Assembly: GCA_963969595.1 (NCBI GenBank) | Contig: OZ018418.1 | Span: forward strand, 1,493,001 to 1,557,000 | Source of the DNA: Neckera pumila | Taxonomy: Eukaryota; Streptophyta; Bryopsida; Hypnales; Neckeraceae | Length of the DNA stretch: 64,000 nt | Direction of reading: 5' to 3' | Shown here: in pieces, positions 22,980 to 35,656 of the stretch | How positions within the stretch are numbered: the first letter of the stretch is position 1 | Layout: the number at the start of each line of letters is the position of its first letter | Program-made: the position numbers and the translations under genes | Notes under the pieces: generated by a model | Databases searched by the model: none | What the model saw: the letters and a program-made list of their open reading frames with translations, nothing else | What the model was told of the DNA's origin: nothing

Positions 22980-24075
22980 ACCGTAACTAAGTTTCCGGAA
23001 CCAGACGTAAGCACCAGTCAAAATCCGGGGAATTCCGGATTGACGGGATTTACGGATTGGATTCCGAGAATTTAGGAAGTTCCGGTTTTTTAGGGATTTC
23101 CGGTTTTTTAGGGATTTCCGGAAATTTAGGAATTTCCGGAATTTTAGAGAGTAGCCGAGTTCCGGACTTTTAGGATCTGAACGGCTTTCTTGGAACAGTT
23201 AATTGGGTTGTTGCTCTGGTTTTCTGGTGACTTTTAGGTCGCCTGGCTTTGTATTTAAGGGCGGGCTGGCTTGCTAGCCTCTCATTCCCCTTCCTTTGTC
23301 ATTCAATCTGAGCATTCAAGAGATCACCTTAGGATCATTCTCTTGCGTATCGCGTCTATGGTCACTTGTGTGATGGTGTGTAAGTGCAACTGTGCAGGGG
23401 TGAGGAGGAATCCGGATCTTAGGCGATTGGGTCTGATTGATAGTGAGCGTTTGTGTGAAAGTTCTAGATTTGTGAAAGAGGATTAGTGCACTGTGCCTTT
23501 AAACTGCTGGAGTAGTAATCCAGAAAGAGTGGAGTGGAAGCGAGTCCGGCTGTCAACTTGTGCGGAGGTAAGCGCCTGCCAAAAAGAAGTCGCCGCTCTC
23601 CCGGAAGGCCTACCAACTATCGGATCAGTCTAGATTCCAGAACATACGCGTCTCTGTCGATTCCGGAAGTCTTGATCTGTCGTTGTAGTGAAGGAAATAG
23701 GACGTGGTTCTGAGTGACCTACTTTCCGGATTGGCCATTTGGAAAGTTGTGAGAATTGCTACCCTCTCTTTCTCTATTACAAACTCTGTCTGGATTGTGT
23801 GTGTTTGTTTAAAATATTAGTGGAGAGAGTGTTTGAACTACGAGTGGTGAGTCCCTACTCCTCTAAAAGACCAACAGTGGACCCCCTGACGGTAAAACAA
23901 GGGTACAGAAAACCAGAGTGTGACTAGACGAAACTAGAATCCGGACAAGGAAGGATTCTGGATAGCCTTAGTTTGCAATAACATCTGGAATTCCTTGGGA
24001 CGATAACTCGTGTCATTTTAGCACAACATTGTGGCTAAAGATACTTACGCCTAGATTGCACGTACGACAAGAGCA
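22980..24075 (+). repeat. LTR-like segment 1 (plus orientation)
   Basis: Contains tandem TTTCCGG repeats (about 23065-23165), a TATTTAAG core near 23252 followed by GGGCGGGCTGGCTTG, and a distal end reading CTTGGGACGATAACTCGTG and then ACGCCTAGATTGCACGTACG. The reverse complement of 29313-30385 and the direct sequence 49865-50300 are homologous. The layout suggests a retrotransposon LTR with neighbouring leader. No primer-binding site was confirmed and exact ends are uncertain. Confidence 0.5.
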
Positions 24076-24560
24076 CATTACATAAGGTCTCGAAAAAGGA
24101 GACGGCAAGCAGCTCCCCCCAGCCAAACTTGACAACCTTGAGAGTGAAGCCTCTGATCCCGAACGCAAACTCCTCGTTAGTCGCAAGTCCAGACGAGATC
24201 CTCCAACTTGAAACAGGAATCAAATTCAAGTGCAACAAACAAGTTATTTGACTCAAGCATACAGAACTACAGAAGAAGCCACGGGGGAACAAGGGAAGCA
24301 CAAAGTATCAATTTGGCGACTTAAAATTATATATTACTGATTTAAAACATTTAAGGTGATGAAAAATCTGGCGCAAGGAAACATAGAATCATAGGTTCAA
24401 AGAACAAGCAAAGCGTATCTACAGAAACTAACTACCTAACCGGTACCCCGAGTGTTAAAAACATGCTACATTATGGACTACAGTTTCCGCAGTCAACAAC
24501 ATAGTCTATCCCCCAAAGCTCAAATCACATCCCCATCTTCTCTACAGAATCCCACATGCC
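24076..24560. other. No gene recognised
   Basis: Spacer between LTR-like segment 1 and the end of the phosphatase-like gene; probably its former 3' region. Confidence 0.4.
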
Positions 24561-27500
24561 TTATAGAATATAGGAATGCGTTTGCAAATTCAAAGGAAGA
24601 GGGTCATATCCTATCCTATTATTGTTGACGTAATCTAGTAATTTGCCTGGATTACAATCCTCGTGTAGTCGACAAAGCCATGGTGCGAGAGACCCCATAA
24701 GAAAGTTGTCATCTGGTTGAATGTGAGCCCGTGATCTCAAAAAAATTGCACTATTTGTTTCATTACACATACTCTTCTCGGAGGAGTCGTCAATAAGCAA
24801 CGTGTCATTAACGTGAAACAATGTCGTCCCACTAGGATTGGAAAACAATTGGTCCTCTAGAACTTTGAGGAAAAAGGGCTTCCTGTGATTGTCCGGATGT
24901 GGCAGAAAATTTCCCTTGGACGTTTCAACCCTCCCACAATGCTGCTGCCCAAGTATATCAAAGGGTTCTTTCAATCCTTGAAACAGATACCCTGCAACAT
25001 CCTCCGCATTCTGTTTTAATATAGAATTCTAGACTATAACTCGATCAGCGATTAGGAAAATCTCCTGTAGGAAATCATTTAACTTTGGACAAGCAAAGAC
25101 GGCTTTTGAACCGACAATAGTAGGTGTTTGGGCAGAGAGAATATTGTCCGACACTTTGTAAGTAATTAAGTTTTTGTACTGGGACTGAGGCGCGCACTGA
25201 CACAGTATCTTGTTTAAGTCCAAAACAATGTTCAACCATTTACGCCACGGTGGGGCCTCTACGGCAGACGCACCCCTAAGCAGAATGTCTCTGCCGCTCT
25301 TTGCTACTACCTGATCATAGGAAAACACCATAGAAAAGGAGTTACCTGAATGAATGCAGAACCAGGTGAGCTATAAAGCGGGATTAAGCATTGAAGCACA
25401 CTAATCGATTGTGGAACACCTCCAGAAATTGATGGTTTCATTGGCAACAAACAGTGCACAATATTAAAGATTTTGGGCTGGTCATAGAAACAATGAGAAA
25501 ATAAAATAATTAGGGGAGCCACACGGCATTTCCTATAACACATATTTTGTATGATTGTCAAGATATTATACACCCATAGTATACTTCGGTAATCTACAAC
25601 CAGCGTTCACTATAAAATAAAACTGCACTCACTAAGGAATCTACTCTACGCTAGAATTCACAGTAACTCATGAAAGACGCGTCTATGCCACAAAATTAGA
25701 ATGAATAGAATTAAGAGTCACTTAATTTGTAATGACAATTTGATGGAAGTCACGAAATGCATCCATCAAACAGCATTCATTGACTCACTAGTATTCATAA
25801 AGGTCACAGAGTTCGCGAGAGATTACCTTAGTTGCCTCCACTGTCAAAGAAACATCTTGCTTCTCCATTGAGACATTGCGTTGTCTCTCTATTACCTCCA
25901 TTGTACCTAAGCCAGCCTCCTCCTTGTAATCCACCTCCTCTTCTTCAGCATCTGGATTATTGTACTTAACAACAGGCTCTCCAACCGCCTCAAGGACCAT
26001 AGTGCTATCCTACACAGAATTATCCTTGTCCCAAGGATAATATTGATCCTCCTAAGTATCCAGAATCTCAGGTGACTTGCATGAACTCCCTACGGCAGGA
26101 GCACCAACAACCCCTTTAGCTAATAGAGAGGATGGGTTAACCAGAGTTCCGGTCTTTGATCTAGAGGGAGGTAGAGCTGGTTCAGCTTTCGGAGGTATAG
26201 TCCCCTTCTAAACAGAACCTTCAGCAACTCGACCTCCTTGCATCGCCATATCATTGGCTTGAGGAGCCGGATTCTTGTCAAGCGTACGTTGGTATTCTAC
26301 CTACTTTGCCTTCAGTGCTTCCATCTCAACATCTTTACTATGAGATTGAGCTTGGGCCTTTCTTAACTTCTGTCGTGACGTGACTTTTTCCACCTTTGCT
26401 TTTCTCTTTCTTGCCCTCTCCATGCCACCAGAATTACAAGAATCATTGACGGCTGGACAAACATTTGCGCTTGAGATCTCTTGAACTTCGGGGTTGGTCT
26501 TTGTGTCCGAGTTCTCACCGCTAACAACCACAACCCCGAGAACCTTCACTCGTCCAAAGGTGTGGTCTTTCAACTTGGCGCCCTCAGGTTCATTGGTGGG
26601 ATTCGAGCTGTGAGCTTGAATCCCATGCACGAAGCGTTTGACAGGTTTGTGATTCATTGACAAGAATATCAAGAGTGTCTTCTTCTTCACTATTGTTTCC
26701 ATGTGAGCATTCTCCTGGATGACTGCAGTTTGTCCCAAACTTGTCAATGTTAGGTGTCCCATGATTGGATTGACTTCCAAAGATCTCTAACATCATTACC
26801 TCCTTTGACCTAGAACTGGTGTCACTACAGCTCTTTTCTTCCTCCTCCCACGTTGGACTCTTGACGGCTTTTTTCGGAGGTGGCCTTACATTTGTCAATA
26901 TGATGTAATAGGCTTTATAAGTGGAGTTGTCATGCAAGAAGTCGTTTAGGTCCAGCTTGTCGGCCAGCACCGCCAACTCCCAATGTCTTGGACTGTGCAC
27001 ACTATTGGCGATCTCCCAATAGTGCAGTCCATACAACTGCATCAAACAACAAAGAAGTAAATAACTGTGCCATCAAGAATCTAGCAGGCAGCATGAATTA
27101 ATTCTTGAGACAAAGATAGAATGAACATGACAATTGAGATTACGTGATATGTGAAAGAAATTGCAAGGAAGCAAAGGAAACAGTCCATCCAAGAGAGTAG
27201 GTGCTATCCTCAAGTCAAGGATAACTACTAAAAGAGATGATGACAAACCTTGGCGGCAAGCATGCACTTTGTTCCTGCATAGATACCCACAACATTTTCT
27301 TTGAACGATGCAAAACTCTGAAGTATCTGGATATAGAACTCCATCCGCAGTTTGTTTGTGGAGACTTTCCACTTATGCTCATTATTTTTTGTTGTACTGG
27401 GCTGGTAGTATTTGAGACTTTCCAAAACCATGTTATTCGGCCTCATTCTAGTCTTCATCAGGCTTGCATGAACATTTCCTGTCTTAAAGAGAAAAAAGAG

Positions 27501-27650
27501 AGGCACTTTGGAGTTTATTCTTCTGTGTCGATATTGCAGCACAAGGCAAGCAAATTCCCAGTTATATTCTCCAAAACCACTCTAAAGCATAGCAAAGTGA
27601 CTCTAAAGATCAAACCCACGAGATTCTGTGAAGTATCTAACCTTATTTAG
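24561..27650 (-). pseudogene. FCP1/NIF-type phosphatase-like gene, decayed
   Basis: Read leftward. N-terminal exon to 27249 (MKTRMRPNNMVLESLKYY and SFKENVVGIYAGTKCML), then an intron 27248-27037 with GT donor and a TGATGCAG acceptor, joining in phase to LYGLHYWEIANSVHSPRHWE. Next are Ser/Glu-rich and basic linkers, with one frameshift near 26620. The C-terminal domain at 25310-24561 has WLNIVLDLNKIL, FLQEIFLIADRVIV, TLLIDDSSEKS and VNNNRIGYDPL, matching the HAD fold of FCP1/NIF phosphatases, whose DLD motif is DLN here. The family dephosphorylates proteins such as the Pol II tail. Seven in-frame stops, all TAG (27603, 27582, 26301, 26208, 26052, 26010, 25029). The exon structure between 25788 and 25310 is unclear. 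Confidence 0.6.
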
Positions 27651-29312
27651 TATCTAAGCTTATTCAGTATCCATATTTCCCTTCCGGTCCTAACACTATA
27701 ATCGAAAACACAACAACACCAAAAACTACAATCAGACCCTTCTTTCCTTTCTTGATCCATCCAACTATCCGATCCGGTTTGATCGATTCATATTTGCTCT
27801 TACCCTCATCCGGTTTAGTTTTACTTTTGTTTCACCATCAGAGGGTTCGCCGCTTGCTTTTAAGAGTGGCAGGCTCGCCACTCCTTCCGTGACTTATAGT
27901 GGCTGAATACCCACTTTTCTATTTTCCAATCTCCTACACTAATCCGGATCCAATTTGATCCTACTCAGCAATCCAGAGAACTTTCCGGACTAAAGGTCAC
28001 ACAAAGACCCCCCGTACGATCTTCTCATACTACAACGACCTTGGCGCCAAGTTCCATCTACACGAAGTCAGGTGGTTACAAGTGTATTCGTCCGTTTCAA
28101 CATCAACTAAAGCTCTTCCGTTTACCAACTAGGATAGCAAGATCTTTCAAGAGATCGGACACTCAACCGGGTTTCCCACCCAAGAGTTCTAGCGCAACTA
28201 AAGAATCCCTCCCTATCTGCCTAACCCAACAACGGCTGTCTCGCCCGGAAACCTAAACCTTAGAAGCGCTGAGGAACTGAAATCCACTCCCAATTCTTTT
28301 ACTACCCTCTCACTTGCACATAAGATCAAAACAAGAACACCAAAAGGAGAAATCACCACCAAACTAATGTGCGCCTTCCTAACTCCTCACCATACAGCCC
28401 TGTGACACACGGGAGAGACACACAATAAGAAGCCAATAGAAGGAACAAGCAAAATTTAGGCAAAAAGACTCCCAGCTCCCAAGCAGGGACTGACTTTATA
28501 TACAACTGATTTACAAAGGCAAAAAGGCCCCCCGGAAAGTGTTGTCGAACTGATTTGATAATTTGCCCCTTAGCTCTCTCACCATCCACTCCTCTCTAAG
28601 TCCCCAGGGTTTATCCATCAACACTAAACAGTCCATCGCGCTAAGGTCGTCCATGAGCTCAGTTCTCGCCGGTTCCTTAGTAGGGATGACCGGAACTACT
28701 GTCCGGAGCTTAATCTTTGAGGAAGAACTGGGCGCTCAAGGTCTACTCTTGCAAAGCTAAGGCATGGTCACAGACTTGGCTAGCTGGACCCTTTCCGGTG
28801 CTACCTCACTCTCTCCTAGCTGCACATCCCGTTCCTCACTTTCTCTTGTCCAATCTCAACTAAAAGGCAACACAAAACTTGCAGCCCATACAATCTTGAC
28901 TTTTCACGCACTCTCATGCACTCGCACTTAAGTTTCCAAGCATACAACAGCTCTGGCGCAGATGGAGGCCTTAAAGCGCTCAAGGTTGCTTCCAAAACTC
29001 AAAGAAAGTAAAGGAGCAAAAATGGGGAAGACTAGCCTTTATATAGTCCCAAGACCCCGACTAGTCATCATGACCTTTTCTAGTCCGGTCCATAGCAATC
29101 CGATTCAATCCTAATTTGATCTGAGATAAGTTTCGGATGTGATTCCGCTCTTGAGTACTAATTCTCTGACCAGATCAGATCCAGTTTATCCCTTACTGCA
29201 TTAGCTTTGTCTATCTTCAGTCTTTTTCTGCCTCCTAGTAGGATCCGGAACCTAATTATTCATTTCCGTTCCAACTTTTAGGTAAGCAAGAAAAAAACAA
29301 AAATTATAGTTG
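27651..29312. other. Intergenic, LTR/promoter-like on the minus strand
   Basis: No gene. Repeated ATCCGG-containing stretches resemble the LTR-like segments. On the minus strand, ACTATATAAAGG (rc of about 29037-29048) is a good TATA box followed by a pyrimidine-rich leader, so this may be a promoter region for the phosphatase-like locus. Confidence 0.4.
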
Positions 29313-30385
29313 CAACAGTTGTACGCGCAGTCCAGGCGTAAATATCCTTAACACAAAATGTGCTAAAATAACAAAAAATATCGTCCCAGGGAATTCTACT
29401 ACGTTATCACAAACTAAGGATATCCGGATTTCACCAAAAATACCTAAGCAACGACGTCAATTCTCTCTATTCGGATAACTTTTCCTTCCTGATTCCAATC
29501 CGGATTCGTCCTTGTCCAGACTCCGATTACGTCTAAATACATTCCGATTTTAGATATCCTTGTTTTATCCTCAAGGGGTCTAGTATTGGTCTTTCAAGAG
29601 GGGTAGGGGCTTTACCACTCGTAACTCTTATATTCAAAAACATACACACAAACTACTTCTGGTTTTATAATAGGGAAGAAAAAGAAAACAACCCTCACAG
29701 CTTCTTAGAAGGCCTTTCCGGAAAGCAGGTAACTCAAAATTGACTCCCTAACACCTTCACTACAATGACAGATCAAAGCACCCGGAATCGGTTGAGACAT
29801 GTGTGTTGTAGAATCTAGACTAATTCGGTAGTGGGCAGGTCTTCTGGAGATGGGGAATATTGTGCTGGCGGTTGCTTACCTCCGCACAGAAACCCTTCTT
29901 GAGTTCCTGACTCGCATCCACTCCACTCCTTCCGGATTACTATCTCAGTAGTTTAAAAGCACAGTGCACTAATTTCCTTTCACAAATCTAGATCCTTCAC
30001 ACAAACACACTCTATCAATCAAAACTCGGTTGCCTCAGATCTGGACTCCCCCTCACCCGTCTTCCTCACACTTCAACACTCTTCATGAATAGTCCAACAC
30101 ATTTGTTCACATAGCCGGAATCAAAAAAGTCCACTAAGTGGTCTCAGATTTAGGAAAACAGAAAGAGCATAAACAAATGCACTCTAATGGGCTAGGATGG
30201 AATGAGAGGGCAACAAGCCTGCCCTCCCTTTAAAACTCAAACTAAAAAGCAAAAAAACAAAAAGGGCACACCCTGAAATCAAGGTGGCCAATCACACTAA
30301 CTTTTGAGATAACCGGAAAACCCAAGCCGGTGGCCTCCTAGAAATCCAAAACTGGATCCCACCTCCAGAAAACCCAAGGCAGAAC
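29313..30385 (-). repeat. LTR-like segment 2 (minus orientation)
   Basis: Reverse complement is homologous to 22980-24075: the same GGGAGGGCAGGCTTG start region, the same stretch around AGCTGTGAGGGTTG, and a matching distal end (CCTGGGACGATA, then TACGCCTGGACTGCGCGTAC). It lies directly downstream of G1 in G1's direction. Confidence 0.5.
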
Positions 30386-30422
30386 ACATTCAAAAATTAC
30401 ACACAAAAAACTAACAAACTAA

Positions 30423-32327
30423 CTACTTCCTCCTCGATTTCTTCATGCTGCTCCCTGCCTTGGTTGGTGGCAATTTCTTTGGCATGTTCTTGGTTTGTGC
30501 CCGGGTTATAATCTGGCGTCCTTGAGGCAAAGTGGCATTATCCTCCGACTCCCTTCCGATCTCACATTTTTCTTCTTTGCTCAAGATATCTACCCGGGAT
30601 GACTTTGCCTTTGGCGAAGAAGCCTACTTCATGTGCACAAAGCTAGCCGGATGGGTCCAAGCCGAATTTGTGATAACACCTGAGGGCCTACCCAAGTTAC
30701 GACAAACAATCGACTTCGGTGTCAAAAAATGCACGGATCCAGTCAGGCAGTCTGGCTCATTATCCGGGAAGAAGATGAGCTTTGTTCCTGGAATAAAATC
30801 TTTTGCCTTTTCTGGAGTCGATGCTTCCGGCGCTATCACAATAGTTGCTTCCATCCTTATCGGAATGGATGTTCCAATTCCCTCCTTTCCAACTAACAGG
30901 AGTATATCGGAGTCATCAATCAACATATCCTGCCCCTTAACAGGAATTTGCTCCAGTCCTACCGCCTTGGTCGGAGTCTGCAAGTAGTTCTATGCATCTA
31001 CGGCATCTGGAAAACCTTCAAAATCCAAGACCTTACCTAGATCCAGTTGCCCCAGCTAGTGTTGCACCTCTGTCAACACCTTCTCCATCCGGGCTTGGTA
31101 GTCAATGACTACCTTTAGTAGGTTTGTTCCGGAAGGGTGAGCTTCCGCCGTCAGCTTGTCAGTGAAGAGCCTGGCTTTGATCACTTGCTTCGCCGGAGGT
31201 GCAATCAAAGCTGACAAATTCCCAACAACGCTAGCAGCGTCTGACCCTTTTGTCCTTGCCAAGTCCAGCTCCCCTTCCAACTTCGACACCTGTCATTGAA
31301 GATCAATCCGGTCTTGCAGCAAATTTTGGATCCGAAGCTCCTTCTCCCTCAGAGCCCTCGGATCCATCCTTTGCTGGATTGCATCTGCTATCTGCTCCAA
31401 TTCCTGCACTCCCAACAATGTCATGGCTCTAGTGATGTATTCCGACATCTCGTTGTGGACAAACCGGCACTAGTTGATCCAATAAAGTCCACATTCGTAG
31501 AATTCCTTCATGTGCTTGTTTTCCAAATAATTGGATTGCTCTTCTTCATCCGAAATAACCAGTTTTGCCCCGCGCAGCCCAATCCGTCGACTTATGTCTC
31601 TTGATCCACTTGTGCTGCAAGGGCGTTGCTCCAATTCTTTGGATTCAAATTCGGCCTAGATGTTCTACTTCCGTTGGATTTTGTCCATGAACCCGTACTT
31701 CAAGACCTCTTCCTCGTGGATGTACGCTTGCTGCTTCAGATCACTCAAAACTTGTTGTTGATGGTAGACGTGAAACAGATACAAGATGACTGGGGTGGCT
31801 TTTCCGGTGGTGGCACGCCAAACGAACTTGGAGACTACATCCGCAATGAGTCTCCCCCAATTTATGGATCTACCTTCCATTGCTTCAAAAATGGTACTCG
31901 CGACTGTGACCGTAACCCGGGTCGGCTTCTCCGGATACATAATTGGGATCAGAAATTCCAACATCCGACTATGCCTATCCTCAATACAGTCGTGAATACT
32001 GTACCCTTCTTTGGAATGTGCCGGACCCCGAAACTTACTCTGCCCGGTCTTATCATTCCGAGGAGCTAACCCAAATCCAATCTTCTAGAATGAATACACT
32101 TCCGCCCACACATCCTCTGTCCAAAGCTTGGGTTGGCCTCTCACGGTCAACTGATAATGGTTTGGAAGATGTCCAATAAGTTCCACAATAATCTTGTCAC
32201 TCTTTAAACTCCAGGGTCGCTTCAACAACCCAGTGCATCCTATCGCCTCTAAATCCTCCTCTAGCTGTTTCTGTACCTCTAGGTCCTTCGGGATTGCCAG
32301 ATATAGCATTCGGCCCAGCCCCGCCAT
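30423..32327 (-). pseudogene. G1: unrecognised gag- or transposon-like protein, 634 codons, TAG-riddled
   Basis: One frame runs from ATG 32327 to TAG 30423 without a frameshift. Inside are seven TAG (32085, 31665, 31656, 31470, 31056, 30990, 30624) and one TGA (31293). An acceptor-like CTTTCTTTGCAG just upstream (about 32440) suggests a 5' UTR intron. Recognisable pieces: RPWSLKSDKIIVELIGHLP, then MYPEKPTRVTV, GRSINWGRLIADVVSKF, VILYLFHVYHQQQVL, a glutamate/lysine coiled stretch near 31300, and a basic end (MPKKLPPTKAGSSMKKSRRK). The middle vaguely resembles plant transposon-associated proteins; no reverse transcriptase or integrase was found. An LTR-like segment follows immediately. Confidence 0.5.
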
Positions 32328-32764
32328 AGCTCACCGACTCAACTAATCTGGTGCAATTGGCACCGACCTCACCAATCTCTCCCTAGCACGATCCAACTCA
32401 CCAGACTTTCACTCACTAAGCGCATGCCACAAGTCTGCAAAGAAAGAGAGAGAGGAGAATGAGAGACAAGAGCCCTTAGGTACAGAATGATTGGTCGACA
32501 GTTCCCCAAAGGAAGGAGTATGTGACTGTTCCCGTAACAATACTCTAGGATTTCTAGGACAGAAGTCTAGGACATAGGCTTTCCGGATCCAGATTTGTCG
32601 TCCGATTTTTGTCATTCACCAAATCACTTATTGGGTTTGGCAATTCTAGCAACCCAGGTATCAGCAAATTTCAAATTGCTTTGTAGCTGACCCGGATTCC
32701 TAGATACTAATAATAAATTCAAACAATCTAGACTACTCTAACCCAATTTTCTTCTATTTCCTAT
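32328..32764. other. Spacer between G1 and G2
   Basis: Holds the probable 5' UTR and 5' intron acceptor of G1 (on the minus strand). An open stretch at 32615-32409 overlaps this acceptor and is not protein-like. Confidence 0.4.
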
Positions 32765-35562
32765 CTATTTGGAGTTTCCATATTCCCACACCTTGGAAGT
32801 GATATTGTTGAGCCTCTCCGCCTTCACTAGAACGTAGGACGACACCATGCATTCAAACTCCTTCAACTCAGAGGCGATGAAGTCTGTAGCTGTCTTGGTG
32901 ACCCACTTGTCCCTGACAATCTACATCCAAACACTAGGGTCAGTCATCGCGAGCTCCATGGTATTCTTCATGGTCTTCATGAATGGGACAAGGGGTAGGA
33001 TTTTGTTGGGTTGTGCTTTCTTCTAGGGGTGTCTCAAAGGTTCACAATTGCAAAGTTTAGCGTCCTTCTCACGTAATTCACGGCAATACTCTTTGGGAGC
33101 GCCAGCGACACCATGTTGTGGTCTTGTATTTGGATGCTTCCCAATACTGGACGCAGATGATACTTTGCCTCCATGAATCTGTCCAACATGGGCAAAAGCT
33201 TCGGGTATTTGTTTGAGAAGTACTCGGCACTTCTGTGCTTCCCTTTGTTGGCCAGGCGCTTAGCCAGAAACTGCTGCAAAATGTCACTGAGCAAAAAATC
33301 CCAGGTCACCGATGAGAACCAATGCTTTGTCTTTCAAGCCTTCCAGAACTCCTGCTTAACGTCCCCATTGTTGTCTTTAAAACAAAGTGCTGGCTTGATT
33401 TCCATTAGCTCATCGAGAACTATTTTTTTGCATTTTTGGCACTTGATCCAATCAACTGCCAATTGATTGTCGTTTGCTTTGTTTTATGCGCCTGGCCAAC
33501 AAAGTAAACAAAGCTTCCAAAACATTTACTTTGTTTACTTTGTTTTATTCACTAAAACCTTTGGGTAGGACAAAGTACAACCCGGCATCTGTCCAAGAAA
33601 GTGTGTAGCAAACACCTTCAAGTCTTCATCCGTAAAATGACCCATGTGTTTGAAGAATTCTTGCTTTAAGGAACAAGACTTAGGGTTGAATGTTTTGGAA
33701 TCCTTGTACTGCTTACAAGTCATCGGGTCAATCAGTTTTCCCATGGCGTGCTTTTTCAGAAAATCTTCCCAGAGCACGTAGATCTTGTCCAACAATGTGA
33801 TAATCTGGATCTTGTTTTTGATGTCCGCCGGCCCCTTTACATTAGCCCCGTCCTTGTTTGGATTGATGTTTTGGAAACATTTGACAATCAAGCCAACAAA
33901 TTGCTGCAACATAAAAGTCGCTGTTAGTATCATTCAGATGAAAGAGTGACTATATCCTCAAGTCGATGATAATCAAATGCACATTCTCAATACCTAATAA
34001 CTAGTAACAAAATAGCAGCGAGAGAGCATAAACTTAACCCGTTCTTCCAGTAAGATGAACGTACAAACAAAAATACATCATCCATCGCATTCAGATGTCT
34101 ATCCTCAAGTCAAGGATCAAACGGTTAGAGAAACTGTACCTCATACTGCATGATGTTGGTGATAGACTTGTTCCTTCTTTTCATGGCCTCATTAGCCGCA
34201 TTTGCTAGCCACTTGAGGTTAATCCAAGTGTTCCGACAACTTATCATTTGATTATCCCATGTCAGCTAGGCATGTTTGAGGTGATTGGTGTTGTTTAGAA
34301 ATTCGGAGATTCTAGTCAGCCTAGTCAGGTCAAGGGGCCAAACAATGTTTGCCTCCCACTTTTGTAGATCCTTCTTCTTTTGAGCTCCGCACCCACCACA
34401 CTAAAACTACTTGGAAACAACAATGCCGTGTTGGCTGTTATAATCATGAATCCCCCATTCTTGATGTCCTCCCACTTTGTAGGAGGGGCCGGCAGGAGAT
34501 TGCCGTCTTTGTCAACGAGGGTCAGACAAAGCTTCTGCCTCTGGGATATATCTGGTAATCAAAGCAGCCTATTCCTTGTGGTTTTGAGGACCTATTCTTC
34601 TATATTATGAATCATGTATTGATCCTTAGCACGGATGCACTTATTGATCGACACTTCAAATGTTCTTGACTCAAATAAGTAGCTTGATTTGTGGATTTCC
34701 CAAAATATCCACTGCTCCTCCACAAGTTTATCATAATCCGGAACATCGTGAATTTGTTCCTCTTCAGTAGTGACGGTGGTGAGGGCAAAGCTTGAGCTTC
34801 CAGCTCTTCCAGGATGCACGGCTGTGGCTGTTCTCCCCCTTCTGGAGCCTTCTTCACTCGCTTCAATTTCAGTGTTCATATTATTATTATTTGATGACGG
34901 TGTTTGCTCCTATTTGCTTGCCCCGCTGACATGAGACATTGTTCTTGACTCAAACAGGGGTTCGGCATTAGTGTTGCCTCGTCTTTGCTCTTTCCGTGAG
35001 GCTACACTAACTACCTTTTGCACCTGCACCGCGGTGTACCAATCGAGTGTGGTGAAGATTGAGGCAATCTTCCAAGCGTTCACGTTGGCATTCGCCGGAT
35101 TCCGGGGCCAGAATTTGTCTGTGAATTCTTGAGCTACTGATCCTAAGTGCATGTTGGCAATGAACTCAAGGAACATCTCCATATTGAACTGGCTACATTG
35201 ACCACCTACTCTGGTCACAATGGAGTGTTCATGCGGAAGCTGATTGCCATTATCGTCGACTTCTTGGAGCACAATTGCAATATACTCGTTGTGATGGATG
35301 TCCACAAGAGCCACCTTCTCATTAATATTCTAGTTTAAGAACATTGGCGTCCCTTGCATTCTTCAGCAGAGGAAGACATAAATCTTGAGCCAATTAACAC
35401 CGTAGTTCCAGAATTTGATGGAGGCATTGAATTGCCACAATTTTCCATAATTTGAGGTGAGATCTGGGTGGTGAATGGAGTATCGCTAAGTGGGTTCTTG
35501 AACGGCTCCAAGAAAAGCTCGGTCACGGAGTAGTTGTAGTTAGTTGGATTCGACGTACTCAT
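32765..35562 (-). pseudogene. G2: unrecognised spliced gene, decayed
   Basis: Read leftward. The best frame gives SNYGKLWQFNASIKFWNYGV, then INEKVALVDIHHNEYIAIVL, HLGSVAQEFTDKFWPRNPAN, WKIASIFTTLDWYTAVQVQ, a Ser/Glu-rich linker, then IHDVPDYDKLVEEQWIFWE and HAxLTWDNQMISCRNTWIN. An intron 34139-33904 (GT donor GAG|GTACAG, acceptor TTGCAG) joins NIMQYE to QFVGLIVKCFQNIN. The last part has a CxxC (KCQKCKKIVLDELMEIKP) and ends NNITSKVWEYGNSK. Breaks: TAG at 35486, 35330, 34910, 34592, 34266, 33023 and 32921; TGA near 35359, 34571 and 33334; frameshifts near 34310 and 33050. No family name can be given. Confidence 0.5.
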
Positions 35563-35656
35563 TATATCGTTTTTGAATGTCAGAGCGTTTTGTTAGTGGG
35601 ATATCATTAGAGCTACCGCTATTCTTGTATAGACGTTTAGCATTATTTTCTATGCT

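Noticed and set aside
22980..35562. A complete LTR retrotransposon
   Set aside because: No reverse transcriptase, RNase H, protease or integrase sequence was seen, and the LTR-like segments are inverted, not direct.
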